Shown here: piece after piece, positions 45,299-56,676 of the stretch
Layout of the letters: the number at the start of each line of letters is the position of its first letter
Numbering within the stretch: the stretch's first letter is position 1
Assembly: GCF_010093595.1 (NCBI RefSeq)
Contig: NW_022985437.1
Span: forward strand, 2,757,809-2,821,808
Source: Mytilinidion resinicola
Lineage: Eukaryota; Ascomycota; Dothideomycetes; Mytilinidiales; Mytilinidiaceae
Direction: 5' to 3'
DNA: 64,000 bases
Notes under the pieces: generated by a model
The model's input: only the letters and a program-made list of their open reading frames with translations
Database searches by the model: none
Told to the model about the DNA's origin: nothing
Program-made: the position numbers and the translations under genes

Positions 45299-47150
45299 AT
45301 TGAGACATGCGCATGGGAGAAGATGAGATGGGAGTGAAAGATGGGTTTGTTTGAAGCAATGATGAAACTGTTTCATGAGTCTAACTTTGATGACGTGATT
45401 ACACTTTCGCATGAGACCAGATGAGGTTATCGATACAATGGGGGAGTTGTTCCATTCTAAGCTGTTCTTGATTGATGCAATGATGAATCGATTGAAACTA
45501 GTTGAAGTTAAATGATGGACGTGGTGACAAGATTTATGAAACAAAATCCTTTCGTTTGAAACCAGCGAGAGCTGGAGTCGGAATGTACTTTGCCTGTCCT
45601 GTGTCGCTTTCGGAATATGTGCAGATAGGGTTTGAGACGGAACGATAGTTCCAGGCGCAGCCAAAGTTTGTTGGTGTTTGCGAATTTAAGAAGCATAACA
45701 AGACTCCACACTGTCATCGATGTTTCCTCTGCGCAGCCCGGGCTCGCGGTCCTGGATCAGGGTCGCAATATGGCGAGAGAAACATGCCACCCCCAACAAG
45801 CCATCCAACACCCGTGGACTCGTCCAATCCTTCTCGTATCAAAACAAATACCTACCCATGCCCGTCTCCCCGCCCTGCTCCCATTTAGCTCGGAGCGGTA
45901 CGCGCAGGGTCCGCCACATGAACGGACGCCACAGGCAGTCGAAGAGAAACAGGCCGGCCTCTCCGCCGCGACAGATGCAGCAAGTGTAGATAGAGGGAGT
46001 CGTCACGCTTTTGGGTAATGGGGCTGGTGATGTTGGGCACGCAGCTGACGGCTGACTTGGTCTCAGGCTGACTGTGCAAGCTGCGACGCCAAAAATAAGG
46101 CCTGGCCTGCTGGTCGCTCTCGGGCCGACGCGACTGGCGTGCGCGAACGCGAGGCTCAAACTCGGGACCATGGCACCATGGATCCATCTCGCCGTGGGAA
46201 TTGCTGAGGACAAGCATGCGATTACGCCCGTGTTGTTTCGGCCCGGAAAGAGGTCCAGCTGAACATGCTCTCTCCTCTCCTCCTGGATGTGCTGGGTTTA
46301 TGGTACCTGCATCTCGGCGCCTCCTGTCACGGCAGACGCCCCAGGGCCGCAGCCCAGCATCCCGGGCCTATCATGACATCAACGAGCCCCGACCCCGTGT
46401 TTCAGCGCCGCAGCTTGACCGCAATGGCCAGCCCCAAACCGGCACTGAGACGCCCGCCACGGTCGGATCGCTGACCCTGAGGGCGCGAATGCAGCTGGCC
46501 TCAGTCGATCGGCCCCCCATAAGGTCGTGATAGCCCCGACCGCGTCGCCCGACCCCACCCCACCGCCTCTCTTGACTTTGTGCCATGACGATGGCCATGA
46601 TCCCCTGCGCTTGACTGACACCGCCCCTTCTCTCATCCGCCCTCTTTTTCTTGTACCGCCTCTTTAAACAGCGAGCAATTCCTTGCAGGCCTGGTGCTTG
46701 ACCTCTCTCTTTCTCGCGACCACCTTCCTTGGCCGACCTCGCGCATCTCCATCCTTCGTTCCTGACAGTCGTGTTTGAGCTGCAGTACTCCACCGCTGCT
46801 CCAGTCTCGTGTTTCTGTCCCTTCCACTCTCGCATCGTTGATTGATTCCCTGCGGTACTGGCATTGCATTGCGTTCGCCAACCTCGCTATTCCCTCCGTT
46901 CCAGCTGCGCGTGCCCGCCACCTGACGCAAACGACACCACACCTCAGACACGCCCCGTCTCACCACCACGCAGACCCGGGACCTGTACGACGACCCGCGT
47001 TGCACGCTTTCTCATCGCGACTTTCAATTCAATTGCTGCAAAGCCAGCTTTCCAACACCACCGCAGCGCGGCTTCCCCACCGCCATCGCGGCTTGCAACC
47101 TTACAACAGCAACTATACAAAAATACACGACAACCTCACAACCCCCCACA
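45299..47150. other. Intergenic region and long leader of the GPI-protein gene
   Basis: No gene is supported in 1.85 kb. Purine-rich and C/T-rich strands make chance frames on both strands. The part after about 46650 is C-rich with CT stretches, as in promoters and 5' leaders of highly expressed fungal genes. Confidence 0.45.
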
Positions 47151-47924
47151 ATGCGCCTCCACCACCTCCTCCCCACCACCCTCCTCGCCCTCGCCGCCGC
47201 CGACTCCATCGCCCTGTCCAGCTTCAACCCGCGCATCGCCTCCCTGCCCCCCGCCTGCGACAAAGTCTACAACGCCCCCATCGCCGGCTGCGTCTCGCAC
47301 GACTTCCAGTCCACCTGCAGCTCCGCCTGCATCGCCGGCCTGGTCGCCATCTCCAAAGCCGTCGCCGCGAGCTGTGGGGACGCGGATGTCGCGGAAACGA
47401 GCATAATCGGGGTTTTCTTGCTCGGCCAGGGCATTCCCGCGCTGTGTAGTAACACGGTCGTCACGACAGTGGGGACGAGCGAGCCGCCGGCCGCGCAGAC
47501 GAGTTCGAGTAGCGCGGCACAGACGAGTTCGAGTAGGACGAGCGAGACCAGTAGTAGTCAAGCGGAGAGTTCGAGCGCGGGGATTATCGTGGACCCGTCG
47601 GCGACGCCCGCGAAACCGTCGTCGACGCTCTCCACCGCTGTGGTTAGCAGTTCCGCGTCTTCGGCCGCGGCGTCGTCGGCAGCGGTGACGTCTGCACCCG
47701 CTGTGGCGGCGAGCTCGACGGCGAGCTTCGGGCTGAGCTCAACGTCCACATCTACTTCTACCGCCGAAGCACCCAAGAAGTCGGGGAAGTCGCAGCTGAG
47801 CAATTCGTCCTCGGGGGGTGGGAGTCCGTTTGATGTGCAAGCGACAGGCGAGGCGGCGCGGCGTACACCGAGGGGGGTGTTAGCCCTTGTTGGGCTACTA
47901 GGATTTGTGCTCATGGTGCGGTGA
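47151..47924 (+). CDS. GPI-anchored serine-rich cell-surface protein
   Basis: A single exon of 257 residues. Residues 1-18 (MRLHHLLPTTLLALAAAD) are a signal peptide. Residues 30-100 form a small Cys domain (PACDKVYNAPIAGC, then CSSACIAGL, then ASCGDADV and IPALC), resembling the N-terminal domain of fungal 'GPI-anchored serine-rich' proteins. Residues 105-210 are low-complexity Ser/Ala/Thr, likely O-glycosylated. The end has a small-residue omega-like site (NSSSGGGS) and a hydrophobic tail GVLALVGLLGFVLM, as expected for GPI addition. It should sit in the plasma membrane or cell wall. Specific function unknown. The coding strand is G/C-rich compared with the repeat regions. Confidence 0.8.
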   Translation: MRLHHLLPTTLLALAAADSIALSSFNPRIASLPPACDKVYNAPIAGCVSHDFQSTCSSACIAGLVAISKAVAASCGDADVAETSIIGVFLLGQGIPALCSNTVVTTVGTSEPPAAQTSSSSAAQTSSSRTSETSSSQAESSSAGIIVDPSATPAKPSSTLSTAVVSSSASSAAASSAAVTSAPAVAASSTASFGLSSTSTSTSTAEAPKKSGKSQLSNSSSGGGSPFDVQATGEAARRTPRGVLALVGLLGFVLMVR

Positions 47925-49558
47925 CCTCGGGACCTGGGCTATATTTCTACTTTTCCATTCTCGCATTCGTTCACCGGCGTTTTCTTTGGGGAGTGATACC
48001 ATTGCATTGCATTTGGGGTGTTTTGATAAGAGTAGGAGTGAGTGTAAGACCTGTACACACAGCTGTTTGAAAGAGAAGGTGTATGATACGAGTACCCAAC
48101 TGTATGACGACGAACAAGAAGAAAGGAAAGGGAAAACGAAAAGTAAGAAAAAGAAAAGGAAAGAAATGATTACACTTTCCCAATCCAATCCAATCCAACC
48201 CCCGCCTTAATTCTGTAACCTGACTCATCTCGTGGTCCCCCCCGGGGGGTGTTTGGGGGGGTGGGGGATAACCTCACCCCGCTTCCATTCCACTCCACAC
48301 GCTCATCCTCATCCGTCCCGATTCGGCCGTACCAGAAGAATCGTGAGAACCCGCAACGCAAACCCGCCCATCGCATCTCCCCCAAATCCCAAATAACCCG
48401 CCAATCGCCCCCCCCCCCCCCCCCCGGGTTGCCCGTGCCCGTACCACTCCAACCCCTCGTCTCTTCTATCTCCCCCCCCAACATACACTCCCTCTCTCAA
48501 AACATCAACCCCCTCCACACACCCCCTCTCCGCGCTCTTCTCCCCTCTACGCCCTACGCCCCTCCTCGGGCCTCCATCCTCCCACCACTCCCCTCGCTTC
48601 CAAAGTACCGCAACGGCTATTCCTGGGCCGGTTTGGGGGTGCGCTGCGGGGTGAGGTGTGCAGGGGGGTTACTTGGATGGCGTTTTTCTACTAGTACCCG
48701 GAAGGCATGTTGACATGCTCAACATATTTTGTTCGGAGTTCGAGCTAAATTTTTGAGCGTTCTTCCTGTATTGATAGGAATCAGACATCTTATAAACTTG
48801 GCATTCGTAATTGGCGAAGGTATATAAAACACAAAAGCTGGAGTTGGACGAGGAGCCGTAGGAGGATGGTGAATGATGGCGCACGGTAGTGGTGTTGTGT
48901 GCACACTCACTAGTCTCAGAGCCCCACCCCCGTTCACCAGAGGCCTTTTCCCTACAAACCTCGTTGCTCTGACTCCTGCAAACAAAGACACGACGACACA
49001 AGGGGTTAAACAATCCGCGTTAGAGGTAGTTTACAAGAACGATGACTCTACTGTCTGGATCTTCATTACTGCTTCTTTAATTAAGAGCTCGCTCGAGAAG
49101 TCCATAGGCAAGTTCAGCAGTCCAGCACGCATCTGGTTAGCTGCTTGGAGCTTTAATCTATGGCGTATGGTTCAGTCTTTATATACACACGCTTGCGGCG
49201 CCCAGGTATACACGGTGGAATAAAGTGGTGCTCTGTTACTATCGTGCAGGTTCACTTATGCCGCATGTACTTGAAAGGAAGTTGTACATTCGGTGATGGA
49301 AGTACGGATCGACTGAGACCATGAGAGGGTCTTGGCGGCTCAAGGCAGCCGGCAGCAAATATGCTGCGGGAAAGATCATGAATAATCCACTCGACTCGGA
49401 GCACTCTTCTTCATCACAGACTTGTCTCCCTCCTGGCCTTACCCACTCCAAGTTGCCTCCCTCCTCACTCCTCACTCCTACCTCACCTACTGTCCACCAC
49501 CACTTCCAATCCCGCTCCCACGGCTACCGAAATTGACAACCAGGCCTCTCCGGCGCTT
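47925..49558. other. Intergenic region
   Basis: Contains homopolymer-rich sequence (G runs near 48240-48270 and a C18 run at 48408-48425). No gene is supported. The part after about 49400 is probably the leader of the F-box remnant that follows. Confidence 0.5.
48408..48425 (+). repeat. (C)18 homopolymer
   Basis: Eighteen C in a row, with other G/C runs nearby. Length may be an assembly estimate. Confidence 0.85.
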
Positions 49559-50030
49559 GTGCCAGCAACGACATGCCCAATACTTAGCTGCCCTTCCGAG
49601 ATTGTGGATCTCTTCGCGCACTTTCTGCCTTGGAACGACTTTCTCGCGCTTCGAAGCCCATGTAAGGACCTACACCATAAGAGCGACTATCATTTTACCA
49701 TGAGGCGTCTGAAAGAGAAGCGCATCACCTTCATAGAGCAGACCAGCGCCAGCTTGAACTACCTCTTTGGACTTGCCCAACGCGAATCGTGTGCAAAAAG
49801 TCGTCTTGGAACTGGAAGCCTACTATCTTATTTTGGAGAAACTGACAGACTTCTTCTTTTCTGGTGCGAGAAGCTTCAATGAGGCACGGATGATGTGGGG
49901 AGAGGTCAAGGTGACTGAGGGCATAGATGCTGATAGTGCTAGGGACTTGACGGGATGGAAGTTCGAGGGGGCGAATGTACGGAAAGTGGTCAAATTGCTG
50001 AATGACAACGGACAACAGGTGCGGGAGTAG
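49559..50030 (+). pseudogene. F-box paralogue with internal deletion and frameshift
   Basis: The first part has CPILSCPSEIVDLFAHFLPWNDFLALRSPCKDL, an F-box, then YHFTMRRLKEKR and an SLNYLFGLA segment. A shift near 49770-49790 moves to a frame with VQKVVLELEAYYLILEK, which joins directly to LTDFFFSGARSFNEARMMW..VKV and DLTGWKFEGANV. In the full paralogues those segments are about 250-300 residues apart, so the LRR-like middle is missing. I could not fix the true start; an upstream extension exists in the same frame. It is most likely a dead deletion derivative. Confidence 0.65.
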
Positions 50031-50748
50031 TGGATAAGTACGGAGAATTGCGAATTGTTGTTGGAAAGTTGCTAAATGGTCAAGTAAACCCATCAACTCC
50101 CGGAGATCAAGACGATCTCCACATTGTCAGGTCATAAGTTTGGGAACACGATTGCTCGCTCGCCGCCACTTTGGTCAGTACTAGCATGTCTATATCAAGT
50201 TGAGCGGTAGCCCCGCAGGAACAGGGTTCCTCGTTCTCTCTAAATTATTGAAATTCAGATCATACAACTCTATTATGATTCTTTCATTACCTTTGTTTGA
50301 CTCGGTTGACGTGTTTCTGGGATCTCCTGTCGTCGTATTCTGATTAAACCTCGACTCGTAGACTTGTAGCATAAGCAGCCTCGTGCGGGTCTCAGTATAA
50401 AAAAAAATTACAGTTCACTGGCCTCCGACCAGTTTAACGTGAATCTAACTGTATGTGCGGCCAAGTGAATGGAGTTCGATTACAGGTTGGAAACTCAGCT
50501 GTCTGTGGCAAGATACACCGTAGGTGGTCACATTCACTGAAATCTTAAAATCTTCCAGTATGTATTGATCTTCGTTACCGCTCCATGGGTCTTTCACATC
50601 CACTTCAGTTCCTGCTACCACCACCTCAACCACACACTACTCACCACATCACACAATCCGTATACAATCACTTCTCTCAGCCACTTTTCAGCGTCCTCCG
50701 CACTGCCTTCTTTCACAAAATCTATACCCTCTTGTTATAGCTACAAGC
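50031..50748. other. Intergenic region
   Basis: Spacer between two F-box paralogues. A C/T-rich stretch before 50740 resembles a 5' leader. Nothing else supported. Confidence 0.45.
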
Positions 50749-52140
50749 ATGAAAGACGTTAATGCGGGTCTTGCAAAGGCCAATCCAGACCCAGAGCTGC
50801 CCGTTTCGCCTTTACAACCTCCATCAAGGTGTCCGATCCTGGGTGTTCCGGCAGAGCTCATCGATATGATTGCCCAACACCTTCCACGCAACTCCTTTCT
50901 CGCCCTTTGACAGACTTGCAAGGACTTGATGCAAAAGACAGATTATCATCTGACTCGGAGACATCTCAAGGAAAAGCGTGTCGTCCTTGCAAAGAACTCT
51001 CGTGCCGGACTACACTCTCTCGTCAATTTCTGCAGCTATCCTTCATACGCCGATCGCACGGAAAAGGTGGTAATCGGTCTTGAAGCATACTTTCTTGCAT
51101 TAGCCACCGATCAGCCCGATCGAGTGCTTGTTCGAGCTCCCGAGTCCAGCCCACAAAGGGACCGCCAGCGTATCGCAGACATCGGCCTCGTATTGGCTTC
51201 GCTAGAGGCTATGCCGGCTCTTAATACCGTCGAACTCGTCTACGCACCGGCTGGCACTTCGAATACGTCTGAGAGCTCTAGCGAGCCGTTGCTTAGTGCG
51301 TCTGAGCAAGAATCGTACTTTGACATGTTTTGCAAAGGTCTCGTGGCGGTAGGAAAAACCATACCGCACCTCCATGATCTCGCCAAGCTCTTCAACGTCC
51401 CCTTCCCCGCACTGTCCGCTCTGGTCAAGGATCGGACTTCCTATCACCACGAGAAACGCTGGGCTCCTCGACACAACCCCTGCTTCAAGTCTCTATGCAC
51501 GCTGAAGATCCACGTTGACCCGGACATGCTGTACCGAGATTGGTTCTACGATTTCGGTCTCTGCGATCTTCTCATCAAGTCTGCCCCGGCGCTAGACACA
51601 CTTGACGTCAACGGGAGCCGCCTCGAGTACGAGCATGACGACGCGAATCGCCCGCTTTGGCAAGTGTCGGTCCGGTTAGATGTCGGCCCTTACTGTTTGA
51701 CATCGGTGACGCTTCGCAATGTGCAAATCATGGCTTACCACGCGCCTTTTGGCGGGATCCGGACAAGGACGCTGCGGCAGCTCACGCTCGAGGGTGTCAT
51801 GGTTGTGGGAGGGCCTAAAGCGGCTTTCAACATAATAGTGCGACTTAAAGGTCTGACTCGGTTAATTGTACGCGCCGTGTTCGATTTGCGTCCGATTGAT
51901 GGAGCTTTCCCGTGGGCCTTTGGGACTCTGACCGAGGAGATGGAGCTGATGGACTTCTTCTTTTTGGGCGCGCGAGGCTTTGAAGAGGCTCGCGAGATGT
52001 GGCGCAACGGGGAGGTGAAGGTGTCGGACATCCCTGGCTCGGAGCAGAATAGGGACTTGATCGGGTGGAAGTTCGAGGGTGGGGACGTAGCGGCCGGTGC
52101 GAGGTTTTTAGCAGAGAATGGTAGAGTACTGCAGCAGTAG
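50749..52140 (+). pseudogene. F-box protein paralogue with one in-frame TGA
   Basis: The frame starts at an ATG at 50749 with MKDVNAGLAKANPDPEL. The F-box CPILGVPAELIDMIAQHLPRNSFLAL is cut by TGA at 50908-50910, where paralogues have Arg (LALR). A CGA-to-TGA change would explain it. After it, QTCKDLMQKTDYHLTRRHLKEKR continues in frame to TAG at 52138, for 463 codons in all. The middle has LRR-like segments (LTSVTLRNV, LRQLTLEGV). The end carries the family box DFFFLGARGFEEAREMW and DLIGWKFEGGDV. F-box proteins link substrates to SCF ubiquitin ligases. A shorter product from an internal ATG (50926 onward) would lack the F-box. Confidence 0.75.
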
Positions 52141-52166
52141 GAAACACATATGGCAGCATTGCTGGC

Positions 52167-52363
52167 ACTCAGGGTTTCCGGCCTACGTGCCTAGCCAATT
52201 ACAACTTCTACAGAGAGGGGTTGGGGTACGGTGGCCTACCCTGCCTACCGCTGCCTACTGCTGCCTCTAATTAGTACTTATGCCTACGCTCCCTATGTAG
52301 TATATAGTCTGCTCGTACGGCTTCACAAATCAAACAGAGTTCACGTCAATTTGCAACCTAAGT
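52167..52363 (+). mobile_element. Small 10-bp-TIR element, copy 3 (197 bp)
   Basis: Starts ACTCAGGGTT and ends GCAACCTAAGT. Flanks are CTGGC on both sides (52162-52166 and 52364-52368), a 5-bp target duplication. The middle (ACAACTTCTACAGAGAGG, then GGTGGCCTACCCTGCC) matches copy 2 closely. The left-end block with CCTAGGATCAACAACTC found in copies 1 and 2 is lacking. Inserted just after the F-box paralogue's stop codon. Confidence 0.8.
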
Positions 52364-52368
52364 CTGGC

Positions 52369-54194
52369 AGAGCAGGGCGTGGGAAGGGTATCTTTAATTC
52401 GACCCAAGTAGTGGGCTACTCTATTTTCATGAACAACTCAAAGTCTTAGACACGGTCGGAGGCTCTTGCAAATTCCAACCTTTGTGCAGTATTGTTGATC
52501 GGTGCTACTCACAATGATACTAGCTATGATAGAGCTCTAATAGTGAGGCCTTGGCAACAGCTATCGAGAGTAAGGTATTCATGGTAAACTTCAGTTAATC
52601 CTAGACGTAGATGTCATATATAGTCCCTATTAGAGTGCGAATATACAGTGCTAGAACATAAGTCTGGGAGTAAGGACATACAACTACTTGAAGACTATCT
52701 TGGAAGCGAGACACCACTGTCAGGAATAGCCCGGTAGCTAGGAAGCTAGCCAGTCAAAATATAAATCAGATTCTACTGCCATGATACTGATATCGCGACT
52801 ATAGGGGAAGACTCCCCCTTCTTCCTCCTCTTTCCCCTTATACTTGCCCAATCCTTTAAACTCGCCCCCAAAAAAGGATGCCCGCCTGCACCGCCTGCTC
52901 CTCGAATTTCCACCCCTTCAGATCTCCATTTTCATGCCCCTCCATGTCTTTCGCCTCGATCTTCCGCCGTTCCCCGCATTAAACATTCATCTGTTTATCC
53001 ATCACGGAGCAAGGAGCTGTAGGTCGTGTACGTGATGTATTGGACGATGATGATAGAGAAGAGAGAGAGGTCTGAGGAAGGTGAGGTTATATACAAGAGG
53101 TGCTGTGCGCCTGCCGTAGCTCTCACCCCTAATCCCTAACAGGGTCAACGCATACAATGCCTTGTCATGAACGCCTTGTCATGAGACCTCTTAATACGTT
53201 GTTATTGCTGTCGCGGTGAGAATTAGCCGGTCTCATGACTGAGCGCCTGCTGGCTAGCTGGGCCACTTGTAACGGTGGCATGAAAAGATGAAGAATGACC
53301 CTACGCAATTATATATTCAGGTGCACGTGTTTATAACATAGTACCATGAGATTAATTGTTCGTTGTTTATAGGGCGTTGGTTCCTAGCGCTCTAAACTTC
53401 ATTGAATGCTGTTGAGGGAAGTATCGAGCGGTGGATCACACAATTTTGAAGCGTAGCGTATGGTTGATAAGGCGATAGAGCTTGAGACATGCTAACACAG
53501 GTTGATCGGCAGCAATATTATGGAGTCGGGGACGGTAAAAGGTTGGTGTGAGAAGTTAATGTTCATTGCAAAGTTCTTAGACTGGATGGCCCAGGGGCGT
53601 GCTGTTTGAAGCCGGTGCGAGTTGTGGTGGAGGTGCTCCATAGAGGTACCTTACGGCATGCCAGCGCCGAGGCTGACAAATGAAGATATCCATCCGTGGT
53701 CGGAACCACGTGACTTGTGGTCGGCTAAATCCTTGTCGTGGCGAAGCTTATCCCCATAACGACAGTACCGCTATGGTTTGTAGAAATCTATTATGCACCT
53801 TAGATAATGAGAACTCATGGTCCTTTGTGAGAGTCTACGAAAGGGGCTTTTTATAGCATATCAGTGGAATTCCATTCACACGCATTTAGTACTACTTGGA
53901 GTACTCCGGTGGGTCTTTAAAAATCATGAAAGCCTGTAAAGATCGATGCAGTGAAAAATTAGGCTACCTTTATATCAGCTCATTGCCTAGCAGGTGGGCC
54001 ACCCTTGACGGTATTTCGTGGCTTGCAATGGTCCTTTGTCACATGGTAGAGATGCAGAGTAGCTTCATGATTAAGCTCCAAGTCTATAGCATGAGGCTCC
54101 TCTGGTCACTTTACTCATTTACAATTCGCATACCGTGGTAACCCTGCCTCAATTTCCTCTATAAGGACCCATATCATTCATACGACTATGCAAC
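52369..54194. other. Intergenic region with dispersed repeat copy B
   Basis: Apart from the repeat at 53008-53145 I see no feature. The sequence is A/T-rich with many stops. Confidence 0.5.
53008..53145 (+). repeat. Dispersed repeat, copy B
   Basis: Collinear with 2194-2330 (see copy A). This copy keeps G at many positions where copy A has A, and contains the block TATACAAGAGGTGCTGTGCG. Confidence 0.7.
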
Positions 54195-55782
54195 CTAAGG
54201 CCACCACCCTCGCGCTTGAGCCAACAGAAACGTTGCTCCTGGACCCGCAGCCTCATGTTCGAACTTCCAACCTACTACATCACGACTCCGCTCTGGTTCG
54301 GTAACTCCGGCGTGCTCCGTACACTGCCACTTCGTTAAAGCTATCTCCTCTGGGGTAACGGGTAATTTGGGAATGCCCGATACTCCGAATGAGCGTCCGG
54401 AGGAACTCGCGCAATTCCTCAATTGATTCATCATCGTCGAAGATGATGGGGAAGCCTACGACTACGAAAGGAGCGCGAACGAAAAGGTAATCAAGCTCTT
54501 TGCATTCCGTGATTGTCTGTAGAATATCGCTTGAGTTACCTAGGACGACGCCTTCTAGGGTGATCTTGCGCAGAGTACTCTTGCATCGGCGTAGGAGTTC
54601 CGATACGGCTGTCGGGTGGAATCGAAGGTACCTCAACGTGAGCGAAGTAAGGTGGTTCGACGCGAAGAACTGCGCACGCGGAGACCAGCAGCCATGCACT
54701 GTGTAAGAGAAGGAATGCCGAAAGTGCTCACAGTCACAGTCTAGGTTGATCGACTCCAGCTTGGGCGCAGAGCGGAATACGTGGTTCCAAAAACTCCAAA
54801 CGTTAGGCTCCTAGCTATTGTAAAGCGAGATTGGGCTTGCTCGGAAATGTATCTCACGAAGAGAATGAAGCGAATGGGGGAGGAGGGGATTGAAGTCTTC
54901 TTCTTCCACGACTGGCAGCATTCCGAGACGTTGACCAAGTGATAGGAGGCTCTGAAAGGGCTGGACAGGCTGATTGGGAGGCACGTTTGGCTTCGCGTCA
55001 AGGGTAAGTCCTAGAAGCGCCTTGCTGAGCATAGTCAGATGAACGCATCGTCCTGCTGTTGCAGATTGCTTGCATCGAAAGCAGCGCTCTTTGTTCATGA
55101 ATCGGGCCGCGGCGCGATCATCAAAAAGCGGAGGCCGATCAAGTAGGTCCTTAGTCTTACGCGTTTCGTCGGTGATTTCAACGACTTCAAGCGCCGGCAA
55201 TGTGGCAAGGGAAGCGATGAAAAGGCCAAAGTCTACGGTCCTGCTATCCACAACCAAGACGCCAAGGTCTAGGGTGCAATCGTGGAAGCATAGCTCTGGA
55301 CATAAGGTCCCGCACTCGCGACCAAGCGACTGGCGTGCTTTAAGGACGACCAATGTGTTCAGGTTTCCACCTTCAACAACAACTTTATGAACACGCTTTG
55401 CGAAGCTAGGTTGGCTGGCGATTTCGACGAGGGAGTGTAATCCTGCACGAGAGCCACCTAGCGCAAGTCGCTTCTCCTGAACGTGGCGCCGCTCAAAGTG
55501 GTAGGTTGTCTTCTCTTTCATGTCTTTGCAGGTAGCCCGAAGGTCTAGGAAGCTGTTACGCGGGAGGTATTGAGCAATAATGTCAACAAGCTCGCCAGGG
55601 CAGTCGAGGAGCCCTGTTGGAGGGCTGAATGACTTGGGAGGCAGCGTGCCGCGCTTATTGACCTCGAACGAGCTTGGGGTTTGCATTGCTTCGAAGATCT
55701 CCCTGAGCTCTTGGAGGATTGACTTCGTCGTAGCTAGGCTTCGGGGCTGCTTTGGTGCAGGTTCTCCTCTATCCTTTGGCAT
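54195..55782 (-). pseudogene. F-box protein paralogue with TAG and frameshift
   Basis: An ATG at 55782 opens MPKDRGEPAPKQPRS. The F-box is GLLDCPGELVDIIAQYLPRNSFLDLRATCKDM, then YHFERRHVQEKR and SRAGLHSLVEIASQPSFAKRVHKVV. A CFRCKQSATAGRCVH motif (C-x2-C-x8-C-x-H) lies in the middle. TAG at about 54813 interrupts the frame after SLYNS; EPNVWSFWNHVF continues in frame. LRR-like segments (LTSLTLRYL, LRKITLEGV) follow. A frameshift near 54395 then separates these from the end segment DVVGWKFEHEAAGPGATF, which is in another frame. It is transcribed toward 54 kb, opposite to its siblings. Confidence 0.75.
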
Positions 55783-55846
55783 GTCAATCACGCTGTAAGG
55801 GAGTCTGGATCACCAGTCATGGGCGGAGGGCTAGGGGTTGGGACAG

Positions 55847-56194
55847 TCAAATAGCTTCGATATCCCATTCCAGCCTTTTGCGGTGGACGAGGCCAGTAAT
55901 ACGACGCTGGTGGATTTGAGCGTACAGGCATAGCCGGACGCGCTCGCCAGTCTGGGGGAGGTTGCATGCTACGCGGAAGCACTTAGCGCGTCCAGTGTTG
56001 GGAATTCTTATGGGCTCTTCCGCTCCTGTAGATACTTTAGGGTATTGGTTTTTGGTGTCCGGGGAGAAGTCTTCCGACATCCTCTTCAAATCTCCGGTGA
56101 TAGTTTCTTTGATATTTCCAAGCGCAACGCTGGCCGGAGGGGTGAGGGGAGGTTGGCCGGTATTAAGAGGATCGAGACGTTGTGGGTGTGCCAT
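55847..56194 (-). CDS. Small proline-containing hypothetical protein
   Basis: A 115-residue frame from an ATG in a strong context (GCACCATGG). It contains LNTGQPPLTPPASVALGNIKE and a basic C-terminal half (CLYAQIHQRRIT..HRKRLEW). No domain is recognised. It lies between two F-box paralogues that point away from each other, on the same strand as the decayed one. It may be a real small gene or an upstream exon; the evidence is only the open frame and the start context. Confidence 0.35.
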   Translation of the reverse strand: MAHPQRLDPLNTGQPPLTPPASVALGNIKETITGDLKRMSEDFSPDTKNQYPKVSTGAEEPIRIPNTGRAKCFRVACNLPQTGERVRLCLYAQIHQRRITGLVHRKRLEWDIEAI

Positions 56195-56676
56195 GGTGCG
56201 GTGTTGATGATTCGGGGTGGTGGGACTTATGGAAAGAGGAATGAGTTCGGGCGGAGGACGGCGGAGCTTCTGTATAGAAGCACTGGCTGGAGGTCAGCCT
56301 GGTGAATGATACCAATGATGTGATCTCGATAAGGCTTAGTGTTGGTGCAGAAATGATGCACCCGGTAGGCGATTCACCCCGTAGGCCGCGGTAGTGAATG
56401 CGGCGGATTAGATGAAATCCAAAATCTGCGGTGTACACCAATATATCAACGTACGATCTCCATGCTACAACACCCTCTCTCTATCAATCACCTTGTCCCT
56501 GCCACACCCTGAACCTTCGGTACAAACCAAGTCTCCAGCACACACAAACACCTTCCCATACTCGGAACCTTCGCCGCACACCCTTGCCTCACTACACAAA
56601 ATTTCCTGGTCACTTATAGTTATCCAACCGCAGCCGTTCCCTGGCTACAAGCCGTTTCGCTGTAGGCCACTACATT

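Noticed and set aside
46371..47005. Several overlapping minus-strand frames before the GPI-protein gene
   Set aside because: C-rich leader sequence produces chance frames in all three phases.
48249..48713. Proline-rich 154-residue plus-strand frame
   Set aside because: Built on homopolymer-rich low-complexity DNA with no start context or domain.
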